A stretch of DNA of 64,000 nt from CAVTWJ01 sp963849485 (GTDB taxonomy: Bacteria; Oederibacteriota; Muellerivitia; Muellerivitales; Muellerivitaceae). Positions 10,015 to 17,365 of this stretch are shown one piece after another (the stretch's first letter is position 1; every line of letters starts with the position of its first letter). The translations under genes and the position numbers were made by a program. The DNA lies in NCBI GenBank assembly GCA_963849485.1, contig CAWKIF010000124.1, positions 12,200 through 76,199 on the forward strand, given 5' to 3'. A model generated the notes under the pieces. That model worked only from the letters and a program-made list of their open reading frames with translations, made no database searches and had not been told where the DNA came from.

Positions 10015-10045
10015 GGGACGGCCCGCCAAGCCGTCCCTTTTTTTT
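10015..10045 (+). terminator. Rho-independent terminator after the porin gene
   Basis: A perfect 8-bp G+C-rich stem (GGGACGGC at 10015-10022 and GCCGTCCC at 10030-10037) with a 7-nt loop is followed directly by eight T residues. Confidence 0.9.
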
Positions 10046-10161
10046 CGGCCATTTTTTAAATCGCCGGCTCCTTAAACCGGGGGGGTGGAGTCTGTGAACT
10101 TTGATGAATTTTTAATGGGCGCAGGTTGGATAATGATCCAGTCGATAATGAGGTGAGAACG

Positions 10162-10881
10162 ATGCTAAACAAAAATGTCATTTTAATGATCGAGGACGAG
10201 CAGCCAATCCGCCGCTTCTTGAAACCCTACTTGGAAAGCCACGACTTCAAGGTTTTGGAAGCCGGCACGGGGGAAGAGGGACTCGCCATGGCTTCCTCTC
10301 ATAAGCCGGATATCATCCTGCTGGATCTGGGGTTACCCGATCTGGACGGCTTGGTGGTTCTTAAACGCATTAGGGAATGGGCTTCGATCCCCATCATCAT
10401 CCTGACTGCCCGGGGCAAGGAAAAAGAAAAGGTCGAAGGTCTGGACGCGGGCGCGGATGATTACCTGGCCAAGCCTTTTGATACCGAGGAACTAATGGCC
10501 CGGGTTCGGGTGGCCTTACGGCATGTACAGCGGCTCAAACAGGGGGGAGAAGAAACAGTATTCGAAACACCCGATTTCAAGGTCGATATGGCGGCCCGGA
10601 CCGTCCATGTTCGGGGCAAGGAAGTTCATTTGACCCCCAATGAATATGATTTGTTGATATTACTGATCCGTTATGTTGGCAAGGTGGTGACCCAGAAACA
10701 AATCCTTCAGGAAGTTTGGGGGCCCAACAGCGCGGAACAGGGCACCTCCCTGCGCTTATACATTCATCAATTGCGGCAGAAGATCGAGACCAAACCCGCC
10801 CACCCGAAATATATCCTGACTGAACAGGGCGTAGGTTACCGTTTGAAATATGAGGAACCATCCACTTCGCCGATCAAATAA
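10162..10881 (+). CDS. kdpE: KdpE-type response regulator (copy 2)
   Basis: A 239-residue paralogue of the KdpE at 3937-4632, with the same residue numbering through the receiver domain: Glu11/Asp12, phospho-acceptor Asp55 in 'LLDLGLPDLDG', Lys in 'DDYLAKPF'. The winged-helix domain is also conserved ('LTPNEYDLLILLI', 'GVGYRLKYEE'), with an 8-residue C-terminal tail. The ATG at 10162 has GAGGTGAG upstream and is preferred over an in-frame TTG at 10126. It is followed after 111 nt by kdpD copy 2, so the gene order is E-D, the reverse of copy 1. High similarity of the DNA-binding helices suggests that both regulators could recognise the same sites. Confidence 0.9.
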   Translation: MLNKNVILMIEDEQPIRRFLKPYLESHDFKVLEAGTGEEGLAMASSHKPDIILLDLGLPDLDGLVVLKRIREWASIPIIILTARGKEKEKVEGLDAGADDYLAKPFDTEELMARVRVALRHVQRLKQGGEETVFETPDFKVDMAARTVHVRGKEVHLTPNEYDLLILLIRYVGKVVTQKQILQEVWGPNSAEQGTSLRLYIHQLRQKIETKPAHPKYILTEQGVGYRLKYEEPSTSPIK

Positions 10882-10941
10882 GAATTGTTTGTAACTGTCC
10901 AGCACAGCTTAAAAAAATCCTAAACTCAGGGCTCGTTTTCT

Positions 10942-10976
10942 TTTTCTTTGTGGCTTCGTGTTGGCTGTGGGTTTGC
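10942..10976 (+). repeat. Partial copy of the dispersed palindromic repeat
   Basis: The stretch around 10942-10970 (CTTTGTGGCTTCGTGTTGG) matches the right arm of the palindromic elements at 17226-17344 and 60243-60346. Only a degenerate left arm (near 10893) is visible. It lies between kdpE and kdpD of the second system. Confidence 0.5.
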
Positions 10977-10992
10977 CTTGGAGGCGGTTTCC

Positions 10993-13713
10993 ATGACTGA
11001 TCAACGACCTGATCCCGACGTCCTCTTAAGGCGTTACCACGATGAGGTGGAAGGAAAAGACCGGGGAAAACTCCGGATATTCTTCGGATACGCTCCGGGA
11101 GTCGGCAAGACCCACGCCATGCTCCAGGCCGCGCACGCGAAGAAGGCCCAAGGAATGGATGTGGTTGTAGGGGTCGTGGAAACCCATGGCCATCCTGAAA
11201 TGGCGGCCCTTCTCGAGGGGTTAGAGATCATCCCTCCCTTTGAAATTCATCAAGATAACAATACCTGGAAAGAACTCGACCTGGATGGGGCCCTCAACCG
11301 AAAGCCTAAGCTATTATTGGTCGATGATTTGGCCACCATCAACGCGAAGGGGTCCCGCCATCTCAAACGGTGGCAGGATATCCAGGAGCTTCTCCTCAGC
11401 GGAATCAACGTCTATACCACCCTCAACGTTCAGCACCTCGAAAGCCTGAACGACATCATCAACCGGATCACCGGAACCATCGTTTGGGAAACCCTGCCGG
11501 ACTCGGTCTTGGAAAAAGCCGACGAGTTGGAACTGGTCGATCTTCCACCCGACGACCTGATCGATAGGCTCGCGGAAGGACAGGTGGACGTTTCGGCCCA
11601 AGACCCCCGGGCCATGCAAAATTTCTTTCAAAAAGCCAACCTGCTGGCCCTGCGGGAGATGACCTTTCGCATGGTCGCGGACCGCTTGAACGACCAGGTC
11701 CAGGTGTTGCGAAGGGACCAGGCTGCCATCCCGAACTGGGAAACCCAGGACCACCTGCTGGTCTGCGTGGGTCCCACCCTATCCTCGGCGAACCTGGTGC
11801 GGGCCGCCCACCGAATGGCCAAGGCGCTCCGGGTCGACTGGATCGCCGTTTACGTGGAAACCCCGGCCCAGGCCCGGCAGGAGGAAGCCGAATCCCGGGC
11901 CATATTGAACCTTCGCCTCGCCGAGCAATTGGGGGGGGAGGCGGTATTGTTGAGCGGGGTGGATTTCGCGGAAGAAGTCATCGCCTTCGCGAAGGCCCGT
12001 AAAGTTTCCAAGATACTGGTCGGACAGCCGAGGGAAAGGCCCTGGTGGAAGTTCCTCAGCCGGTCCCCCGTGGACCAGCTTTTGCGGAAAGGCCCGGATA
12101 TCGACATCTACGTCACCAAATGGGAGACACCCTTCACACCCCGCCCGCGGGGCCGGGGGAAAATCTTAAAAATTAACTGGTTGGGCTACGGTTTGGCCGC
12201 CGTTTGCACGGCCGCTTGTACCGGGCTGGCCTGGCTGGTTTTTCCCCCGGAACTTAAAACCAACCTGGACCTGCCCAACGACACCATGGTTTTTCTCCTG
12301 GGCAGCCTGGCGTTCGCCGCCCTCCAGGAAATCGGCCCTTCGATATTTTTTTCCCTCCTGAGTGTGCTGTGCCTCGACTTCTTCTTCACGCCCCCACTCT
12401 TCGAGTTCGACGTATCCGACAACCGTTACATATTGGTTTTTTTCGTCATGCTCTTCGTCTCCCTTTCCATCAACGGCCTGATGCTGAGGGTGAGGAGCCA
12501 GGCCCGCCTTTCCCGTATCCAGGAACGGCGCACAACCGCCCTTTACGGCCTTTCCCGCGACTTGGCCTCCAACCGGGGGACGGACGAACTGCTCATGATC
12601 GCCATCAAGCACATCTCCGATTTTTTCGAGAGCTCCGTGGTGGCCCTCCTGCCCGACGAAAAGGGGGGCCTGAAGGCGCGGGGCGGGGACCTGGCCGACT
12701 TCAACTTTTCCTCCAAGGAAATGGCCACCGCGCACTGGACCTTCGACCTGGGCCAGATGTCCGGCCGGGGCACGGAAACCCTGCCGAACGCCGAGGCTCT
12801 TTACCTGCCCCTCTTGGCGACGGGCGCGCCGGTGGGCGTTCTGGCCGTCAAACCCCGTTTCACGGAGAAGCCTTTTATCCCCGAGCAATTGCATCTTTTG
12901 GAAGCCTTCGCCCACCAGACCGCCCTGGCCGTGGCCGGAGATGAGCTGGCGGAAAAACAAAAGCAAACCCAGGTCGAGATGGAAACGGAAAAGCTCCGAA
13001 GTTCGCTCCTCAGTTCCGTTTCCCACGACCTGCGGACCCCCTTGGCCACGATCAAGGGTTCCATCGGGGGACTTTTGGAAGCCGGTGAACAACTGGGGGC
13101 GGCGACCCGGCGGGATTTCCTCGAGAACATCCACGATGAGACGGACCGGCTGGAGCGGCTGGTCAACAACTTGCTGGAAATGACCAAGCTGGAGTCGGGC
13201 GCCATCCAGGCGGTCAAGGTCGCCAATTACCCCGAGGAGGTCATCGGGTCGGCCATTTCTCGAGTCGAAAAGAGACTCGGGAACCGGACCCTCAATACCC
13301 GGATCCCTCCGGATTTGCCGACCGTCCCCATGGACGGCCTTTTGATCGAGCAGGTTCTGGTGAATCTTTTGGATAACGCCTTGAAGTACACACAGCCCGA
13401 GGCCGCCATCGAAATCTCCACTTGGGCCTGGAAAAACCAATGGTTCGTCCGGGTCTCCGATTCGGGCCCCGGGGTGAAGGAAGAGAACCTGCCGAAGCTG
13501 TTCGACAAGTTTTACCGGGGAGACCAGGCGGGAAAGAAAACCGGAGCCGGTTTAGGGTTGGCCATTTGCAAGGGAATCATCGATATTCATGGCGGGGATT
13601 TAAGGGCGGAGAACCGGCCCGAGGGGGGGATGTTTTTTGAATTCTTTTTACCCCTCGAAGCCACCGGCCAAGAAGCTTTAGAAAAAATGAAGGATGATCA
13701 CCATGGAATTTAA
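10993..13713 (+). CDS. kdpD: KdpD sensor histidine kinase (copy 2)
   Basis: A 906-residue paralogue of the KdpD at 4729-7416 with the same domain order: KdpD ATPase-like domain (Walker A 'GYAPGVGKT' near residue 32), USP-like region, four transmembrane helices near 410-500, GAF-like region, and a kinase core with His678 in 'SHDLRTPL', 'NLLDNALKYT' and 'GAGLGLAICKG'. The ATG at 10993 follows GGAGGCGG and aligns with the GTG start of copy 1; the in-frame ATG at 10948 adds 15 unsupported residues. The usual 'VDELAHTNA' motif of the N-terminal domain is here 'VDDLATINA', so both the Glu and the His are replaced. The kinase machinery is intact, so this copy is probably active but may sense or gate differently. 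Confidence 0.92.
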   Translation: MTDQRPDPDVLLRRYHDEVEGKDRGKLRIFFGYAPGVGKTHAMLQAAHAKKAQGMDVVVGVVETHGHPEMAALLEGLEIIPPFEIHQDNNTWKELDLDGALNRKPKLLLVDDLATINAKGSRHLKRWQDIQELLLSGINVYTTLNVQHLESLNDIINRITGTIVWETLPDSVLEKADELELVDLPPDDLIDRLAEGQVDVSAQDPRAMQNFFQKANLLALREMTFRMVADRLNDQVQVLRRDQAAIPNWETQDHLLVCVGPTLSSANLVRAAHRMAKALRVDWIAVYVETPAQARQEEAESRAILNLRLAEQLGGEAVLLSGVDFAEEVIAFAKARKVSKILVGQPRERPWWKFLSRSPVDQLLRKGPDIDIYVTKWETPFTPRPRGRGKILKINWLGYGLAAVCTAACTGLAWLVFPPELKTNLDLPNDTMVFLLGSLAFAALQEIGPSIFFSLLSVLCLDFFFTPPLFEFDVSDNRYILVFFVMLFVSLSINGLMLRVRSQARLSRIQERRTTALYGLSRDLASNRGTDELLMIAIKHISDFFESSVVALLPDEKGGLKARGGDLADFNFSSKEMATAHWTFDLGQMSGRGTETLPNAEALYLPLLATGAPVGVLAVKPRFTEKPFIPEQLHLLEAFAHQTALAVAGDELAEKQKQTQVEMETEKLRSSLLSSVSHDLRTPLATIKGSIGGLLEAGEQLGAATRRDFLENIHDETDRLERLVNNLLEMTKLESGAIQAVKVANYPEEVIGSAISRVEKRLGNRTLNTRIPPDLPTVPMDGLLIEQVLVNLLDNALKYTQPEAAIEISTWAWKNQWFVRVSDSGPGVKEENLPKLFDKFYRGDQAGKKTGAGLGLAICKGIIDIHGGDLRAENRPEGGMFFEFFLPLEATGQEALEKMKDDHHGI

Positions 13714-13740
13714 TATTAAGTATCTGTTCAGACCCGGCAA

Positions 13741-13911
13741 AACCAACGGCCAACGCAAAGCACATTGGGACCCCACCCAATGTGCAGGGACAAAGACGCC
13801 AAGAAAGACATGTTTTTATGAAAAAATAAAACCAGAAACAATACTTTTGACATTAATGAGTAATCAAAAATCTTTGGTTCACTTTGCGTCTTTGCGTCCT
13901 AGCGTTGGATG
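13741..13911. repeat. Dispersed palindromic repeat with a nested hairpin, running into the next gene
   Basis: The left arm starts at CAACGCAAAG (13751) and resumes at CAGGGACAAAGACGCC. Between the two parts sits a nearly perfect small hairpin (GCACATTGGG paired with CCCAATGTGC, about 13760-13785). The right arm (13871-13911, containing TTTGCGTCTTTGCGTCC) is in the coding sequence of the SUMF1-like gene. The spacer is about 60 bp and A/T-rich. It belongs to the same family as the elements at 15112, 17226, 22355 and 60243. Confidence 0.7.
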
Positions 13912-15094
13912 TTTTTTTTTGGTTGTCCTTTTATTGGGCGTCCTTCAATCCGCGCTCGCCCAGGACATCTCGAACATCCGGGTTCACTTGGATGCCGGAC
14001 AAAAACAAGTAGTTATTTCCTATGACTTAACCGGCACAGGGCCGCTTGCGGGAGATTTGATCCTTCAAATGTCGAATGACCAGGGCAAGACCTGGTCGGT
14101 GGCACCCCGGTCTGGGTCTGTCAGTGGGGATGTGGGAAAAGAAGTCCAATCCGGCCTCGGCAAAAAAATTGTTTGGCAGGCGGGGGAAGATTTCTACGGG
14201 TTAGTTCCGGATGATTTCATGGCCCGCTTATCCGTGGAGAAACTGGTTTCCTCGGCCTCTTCAGGGCAGTCTGCCCCGGAAGCCCAACCAACCATAAGCC
14301 CGGTAGAACAGGACCAGGAAAACAAAGCCGAAATGGAAGCTATTAAGTCTTTGCCCCAAACAATTTCCGGCAAGGATGCCGCCATTCGAATATTGATCCC
14401 CACGGGATATTTCATGATGGGATCTCCCGCCGGGAAGGGAGAGAAGAATGAGTACCCCCAACACCGGGTTTGGATCAGCTCCTTTTATATGGATCAAAAG
14501 CTCGTAACCTTTGACCAGTACGATAAGTTCTGTGACGCTACCAAACGGGAAAAACCAATTGACGGATTTATTCAATATAAACAACAACCCCACTGGGGAA
14601 GGGGACAAAGGCCGGTTCTCAGCATTACTTGGAAAGAAGCTGACGCTTACTGCAAGTGGGCCGGGGGCCGATTGCCCACGGAAGCCGAATGGGAAAAGGC
14701 GGCGCGAGGGGGATCGGATACCGCTTACTTTTGGGGGAATGACGCGGGCAAGGCGGAGGATTACGCCTGTTTTGGGGATAATTCCAGCTCCAGGACTTTT
14801 CCTGTGGGTCAATTCAAACCCAATGGTTATGGGCTTTACGACATCGTAGGCGAGTTGTGGGAATGGGTATCGGATTGGTATGAACCGCAATATTATTCCG
14901 AAAGCCCGGAGCGGAATCCCACCGGTCCGGACACCGGGAAACTCAAGGTTTTGCGCGGGGGGTCTTTCGCCAACGGTTCAGATTGTCTCACCGTGACCCG
15001 CCGGAACGGCTGGGACCTTGAAAAACAGGACGGTTTCGTGGAATTTGTCGGTCATGTTTACGAGCACGGCTGTCGTTGCGTCCAAACACCTTAG
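13856..15094 (+). CDS. Exported SUMF1/formylglycine-generating-enzyme-like protein
   Basis: A 412-residue protein. A signal peptide ('CFFLVVLLLGVLQSALAQ') is followed by a beta-rich region of about 100 residues ('IRVHLDAGQKQVVISYDL') common before this domain in candidate-phylum and FCB proteins. A C-type-lectin-like SUMF1 domain then spans residues about 175-410: 'IPTGYFMMGSP', 'EYPQHRVWISSFYMD', 'GGRLPTEAEWEKAARGG', 'GNDAGKAEDYACFGDNS', 'VGELWEWVSDWY', 'LRGGSF'. The catalytic cysteine pair of true formylglycine-generating enzymes is not evident, so a binding or structural role is as likely as an enzymatic one. No ribosome site precedes ATG 13856. The N-terminal residues SLVHFASLRPSVG are encoded by the arm of a palindromic repeat. 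Confidence 0.75.
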   Translation: MSNQKSLVHFASLRPSVGCFFLVVLLLGVLQSALAQDISNIRVHLDAGQKQVVISYDLTGTGPLAGDLILQMSNDQGKTWSVAPRSGSVSGDVGKEVQSGLGKKIVWQAGEDFYGLVPDDFMARLSVEKLVSSASSGQSAPEAQPTISPVEQDQENKAEMEAIKSLPQTISGKDAAIRILIPTGYFMMGSPAGKGEKNEYPQHRVWISSFYMDQKLVTFDQYDKFCDATKREKPIDGFIQYKQQPHWGRGQRPVLSITWKEADAYCKWAGGRLPTEAEWEKAARGGSDTAYFWGNDAGKAEDYACFGDNSSSRTFPVGQFKPNGYGLYDIVGELWEWVSDWYEPQYYSESPERNPTGPDTGKLKVLRGGSFANGSDCLTVTRRNGWDLEKQDGFVEFVGHVYEHGCRCVQTP

Positions 15095-15111
15095 AACCAA
15101 AAAAAGGGTTT

Positions 15112-15207
15112 TTACCGCCTAGACGGCAAGGACGCCAAGATTTTAAGAAGTTATAAAAAAATATTCGTTTTTCCTTTCTTGGAGAACTTGGCGTCTTGGC
15201 GGCGAAC
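15112..15207. repeat. Dispersed palindromic repeat
   Basis: Left arm ACCGCCTAGACGGCAAGGA (from about 15113) with GACGCCAAG pairs with the right arm CTTGGCGTCTTGGCGGC (about 15188-15204). The A/T-rich spacer is about 50 bp. It lies between the SUMF1-like gene and the TAAC array, and could double as a transcription stop. Confidence 0.75.
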
Positions 15208-15230
15208 ATTGAATTTGGTTAGTTGTTTTC

Positions 15231-15326
15231 TAACAACGTCTTAACGCTCTCTCCGAGTTTTTTAACAATCCGCTAACGATCTGAGTATCCCTCCTAACAA
15301 CGGCTTAACCTTCCAAAAAATATAAT
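15231..15326 (+). promoter_or_regulatory. Phased TAAC direct-repeat array and -10 box before the NarM-like gene
   Basis: TAAC begins at 15231, 15242, 15263, 15274, 15295 and 15306: three pairs with 11 bp inside each pair and 21 bp between pairs, a 32-bp period. A consensus TATAAT at 15321 follows, 15 bp after the last repeat start, so the last repeat stands where a -35 box would be. This is the layout of promoters activated by PhoB/PhoP/SphR-type regulators, whose boxes are 11-bp-spaced direct repeats. The regulator here is not proven; KdpE belongs to the same family. Confidence 0.7.
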
Positions 15327-15374
15327 TCTTCCCAAAGATATGCAGTGCTGGTGTCTGCCGTTTAGGGGGAGCTT

Positions 15375-15947
15375 ATGTTTCGAAAACTGAAATTCGAACA
15401 GGAACTTTACGACTCCCTGAACCATATTCCTCTCTCAACCCAATACAAGATGGATCTTCTCGGCGTTAAATTCCGCCGGGAAAGCTGGGTAAAACTCTCC
15501 TTGGAAGCCCGTCAGCTCTTTTGCCATATGTCGATTCGTACCGATGAGGATAAAGAAAGCTATCGCCGGCACTTGGTCTATTTATTGAAGCGCCTGAGAA
15601 GGCAGGTGACAGTGCTGGAACCCCTGCAAATCAACAAAGAAAAGTCAGAGTGGGCGAATGTCACGAGTATTCCCCTGAGGGTTTACCAGATGGTGGTGAG
15701 TTTGGGATTCACCCTTTTTCACGGGGACTGGCTCCATCTGGATGAATTTCATAAGTATGTCTTAGTCAAGTTGTCCCGGGGAAACCATGATGGGAATTAT
15801 TTAAAAATGGCATTGGAAGAACTCCTCTCGGCCCCCGCGAAAATTTCCGCTTGGAAAATGGAAGAAGAAAGAGAAGCCCTTCCCGAGCCTGTGCCGATTA
15901 CCGTGAATAGCGGGTATTCAGAAGAGGCCGTTCTAACGGCTTCTTAA
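15375..15947 (+). CDS. NarM-like (nitrate-reductase-associated) protein
   Basis: A 190-residue cytoplasmic protein. The N-terminal 80 residues ('KFEQELYDSLNHIPLSTQYKMD', then 'VKFRRESWVKLSLEARQLF', then 'YRRHLVYLLKRL') resemble the nitrate-reductase-associated family (NarM in cyanobacteria, Nitr_red_assoc), which is typically about 150 residues and contains this 'DSLxxIPxxxxYKxDxxGVKxxxxxW' pattern. The C-terminal tail is acidic and not conserved. No nitrate reductase gene is in the window, so the function may differ. It sits behind the strongest of the phased TAAC promoters. The ATG at 15375 has GGGGGAGC upstream. Confidence 0.6.
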   Translation: MFRKLKFEQELYDSLNHIPLSTQYKMDLLGVKFRRESWVKLSLEARQLFCHMSIRTDEDKESYRRHLVYLLKRLRRQVTVLEPLQINKEKSEWANVTSIPLRVYQMVVSLGFTLFHGDWLHLDEFHKYVLVKLSRGNHDGNYLKMALEELLSAPAKISAWKMEEEREALPEPVPITVNSGYSEEAVLTAS

Positions 15948-16030
15948 CAGAAGGTCCCGTTCTTATAACGGCAACATAACGGCCCGGTAGCCCCTCCTAA
16001 CAGCAAGCTAATCCCCCCTCGACGTATATT
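15934..16030 (+). promoter_or_regulatory. Second phased TAAC direct-repeat array and -10 box
   Basis: Cores begin at 15934, 15945, 15966, 15977, 15998 (TAAC) and 16009 (TAAT). The spacings are 11, 21, 11, 21 and 11 bp, identical to the array at 15231. A TATATT at 16025 lies 16 bp after the last core. The first core overlaps the end of the NarM-like gene. The array drives, by inference, the short peptide gene at 16061 and perhaps the exported protein at 16253. Confidence 0.7.
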
Positions 16031-16060
16031 TCTATTGAAGCACAAACGAGGAGGAACCCT

Positions 16061-16156
16061 ATGACACCGCAATTACTGATCTCCGTTGGAATGTCGATGA
16101 CCCTGGCGGGTCTGGCCAGCATGGCCTATATCCAGCTTTTCTGGAAAGAGAATTAA
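16061..16156 (+). CDS. 31-residue single-pass membrane peptide
   Basis: An ATG at 16061 stands behind a strong GAGGAGG ribosome site and opens a 31-codon frame ending in TAA. The peptide is almost one transmembrane helix (about residues 5-27, rich in Leu, Met, Ala and Gly) with a short charged tail 'FWKEN'. In size and style it resembles the small subunits of the kdp operon (KdpF at 58282) but has no KdpF motif. It is the first gene behind the second TAAC array. Function unknown. Confidence 0.65.
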   Translation: MTPQLLISVGMSMTLAGLASMAYIQLFWKEN

Positions 16157-16252
16157 AGGATCCCAGGGCTGAGGGGAACGGGCACCCCTGAAAGCCTTGG
16201 TAAAAAATGAAAAGAATGCCTGACGCAAATGGTCTTCATAAGGAGGACTCAG

Positions 16253-16696
16253 ATGAAAAATTTAAATAAAACAACAACCTTAGCGCTGGCCCTGGCTACG
16301 GTGTTCGGGATAACCACCATGAGCTTTGCCGGAAATCAACCGGCCTTGACCTATCCCCAAGGGGCGGTTGCCGCTCCGGGTTCCCCGGCGCAAGTGGCCG
16401 AGACGAATCCGTGGCATAAAAGCACGCTGACTTACGCTTCGGGCGCTGTCGTTGCCAAGCCTTGGTACACGACCTGCCCCGTCAGCCACGCGGCTTTCAA
16501 TTCCAAACATCCGGGTACCGTTGTCACCTTGTCCAACGGAAAATTGATCTTGCTGGCCAGCTCGGGTTTGAAGGGCGAAGTGGAGGCGAATCCCTCGAAG
16601 TACGCGCCTTATATGTATGGCACGGGTGCGAACGAGCGAGCCGCCGACATTCATATGGCGGATGCCGCGAGCTCCACCGGGAACAAGAAAGACTAA
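16253..16696 (+). CDS. Exported protein with a degenerate YHS-like motif
   Basis: A 147-residue protein with a clear signal peptide ('TLALALATVFGITTMSFA', cleavage at SFAGN) and an AAGGAGG ribosome site before ATG 16253; an in-frame start at 16229 is eight codons earlier and not needed. Residues about 78-125 read 'CPVSHAAF', then 'LSNGKLILLASSGLKG', then 'EVEANPSKYAPYM'. This order matches YHS-type metal-binding domains ('CPV...', then strand, then '...EANPxKY'), but the second cysteine pair is absent. Location is periplasmic or extracellular. With the RND metal-type pump nearby, a link to metals is conceivable but inferred. Confidence 0.6.
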   Translation: MKNLNKTTTLALALATVFGITTMSFAGNQPALTYPQGAVAAPGSPAQVAETNPWHKSTLTYASGAVVAKPWYTTCPVSHAAFNSKHPGTVVTLSNGKLILLASSGLKGEVEANPSKYAPYMYGTGANERAADIHMADAASSTGNKKD

Positions 16697-16766
16697 CGCT
16701 ATCCACCAAAGCGTATTAAAGAAAAGAACCGGGGTGGTGTTGATTCCCGGTTCTAGAAATTCCTAA

Positions 16767-16796
16767 GGGGCGCGCGGAATCCGGCGCCCCTTTTTT
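16767..16796 (+). terminator. Rho-independent terminator
   Basis: GGGGCGC (16767-16773) pairs with GCGCCCC (16784-16790), followed by six T residues. A second hairpin without a T-tract (GAACCGGG at 16726 with CCCGGTTC at 16746) precedes it. It separates the exported protein from the PII genes. Confidence 0.85.
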
Positions 16797-16831
16797 GTTA
16801 TCTGGGGAAAATCAGTTTGAGGGGGGACATC

Positions 16832-17206
16832 ATGAAAAAAATCGAGGCCATCATCCGGCCCGCCAAATTCGAGGACGTCAAGGCGGCGTTGAAGGAAGCG
16901 GGTTACGGCGGCTTGACAGTGACCGAGGTGGAAGGGCACGGGATGCAAAAGGGCGTGACCCAGCAGTGGCGGGGCCGCCAATACAAGGCCGAGCTTTTAC
17001 CCAAGATCAAGCTCGAGATCGTGTGCCCCGCGAACGAGAAGGACAAGATCCTCAAGGCCATCATGCGCAGCGCCCATACGGGCCAAGTGGGGGATGGGAA
17101 GATCTTCGTCTATGAGGTGGCCGAGGCCTACCGCATCAGCAGCGGGGAATCGGGAGAGAAGGTGGTCATGCAGGAAAAAGAAATCAGGACGATGGCAGTC
17201 CTTTAA
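16832..17206 (+). CDS. PII-family signal transduction protein 1 (T-loop Tyr51 present)
   Basis: A 124-residue GlnB/GlnK-type protein. The T-loop (residues 37-58) has canonical length with Tyr51 ('RGRQYKAELLPK'), the residue uridylylated in proteobacterial PII, plus Gln39 and Lys40. The B-loop is 'TGQVGDGKIF'. The usual 'IRIRTGE' is 'YRISSGE', so the second arginine of the nucleotide-phosphate site is Ser. The ATG at 16832 follows GGGGGGA. No ammonium transporter gene (the usual partner) is nearby; the next transport genes are a TolC/CusB/CusA pump. PII proteins encoded near heavy-metal RND pumps are known (the 'PII-NG' group), so this trio may belong there. Confidence 0.9.
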   Translation: MKKIEAIIRPAKFEDVKAALKEAGYGGLTVTEVEGHGMQKGVTQQWRGRQYKAELLPKIKLEIVCPANEKDKILKAIMRSAHTGQVGDGKIFVYEVAEAYRISSGESGEKVVMQEKEIRTMAVL

Positions 17207-17225
17207 AGGCCGTCTAAAAAAGAAA

Positions 17226-17344
17226 CGTCCAACACGAAGCCACAAAGACACAGGACATAGATTAAAGATTTTGTGGTTCGTGAATTAAGTTCATTACTAA
17301 TATTGTTTTCCTTAGTCACTTAGTGTCTTCGTGTTGGAAGTTGG
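17226..17344. repeat. Dispersed palindromic repeat
   Basis: Left arm GTCCAACACGAAGCCACAAA (17227 on) pairs imperfectly with the right arm TTAGTGTCTTCGTGTTGGA (about 17321-17339) around an A/T-rich centre. It separates the first two PII genes and leaves only about 20 bp before the second start codon. Confidence 0.8.
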
Positions 17345-17365
17345 TTTGTCTGAACGGAGTACTTT

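Noticed and set aside
12166..13440. 424-residue minus-strand open frame
   Set aside because: Antisense of the second kdpD, whose protein is fully conserved; no ribosome site.
13694..13855. N-terminal extension of the SUMF1-like protein from ATG 13694
   Set aside because: It overlaps the kdpD end, crosses the left arm and nested hairpin of the palindromic repeat, and would place 54 residues before the signal peptide.
15231..16030. CRISPR array
   Set aside because: The phased units are 4-6 bp cores, not repeats of 25-40 bp, and the spacers are fixed at 7 and 17 bp.
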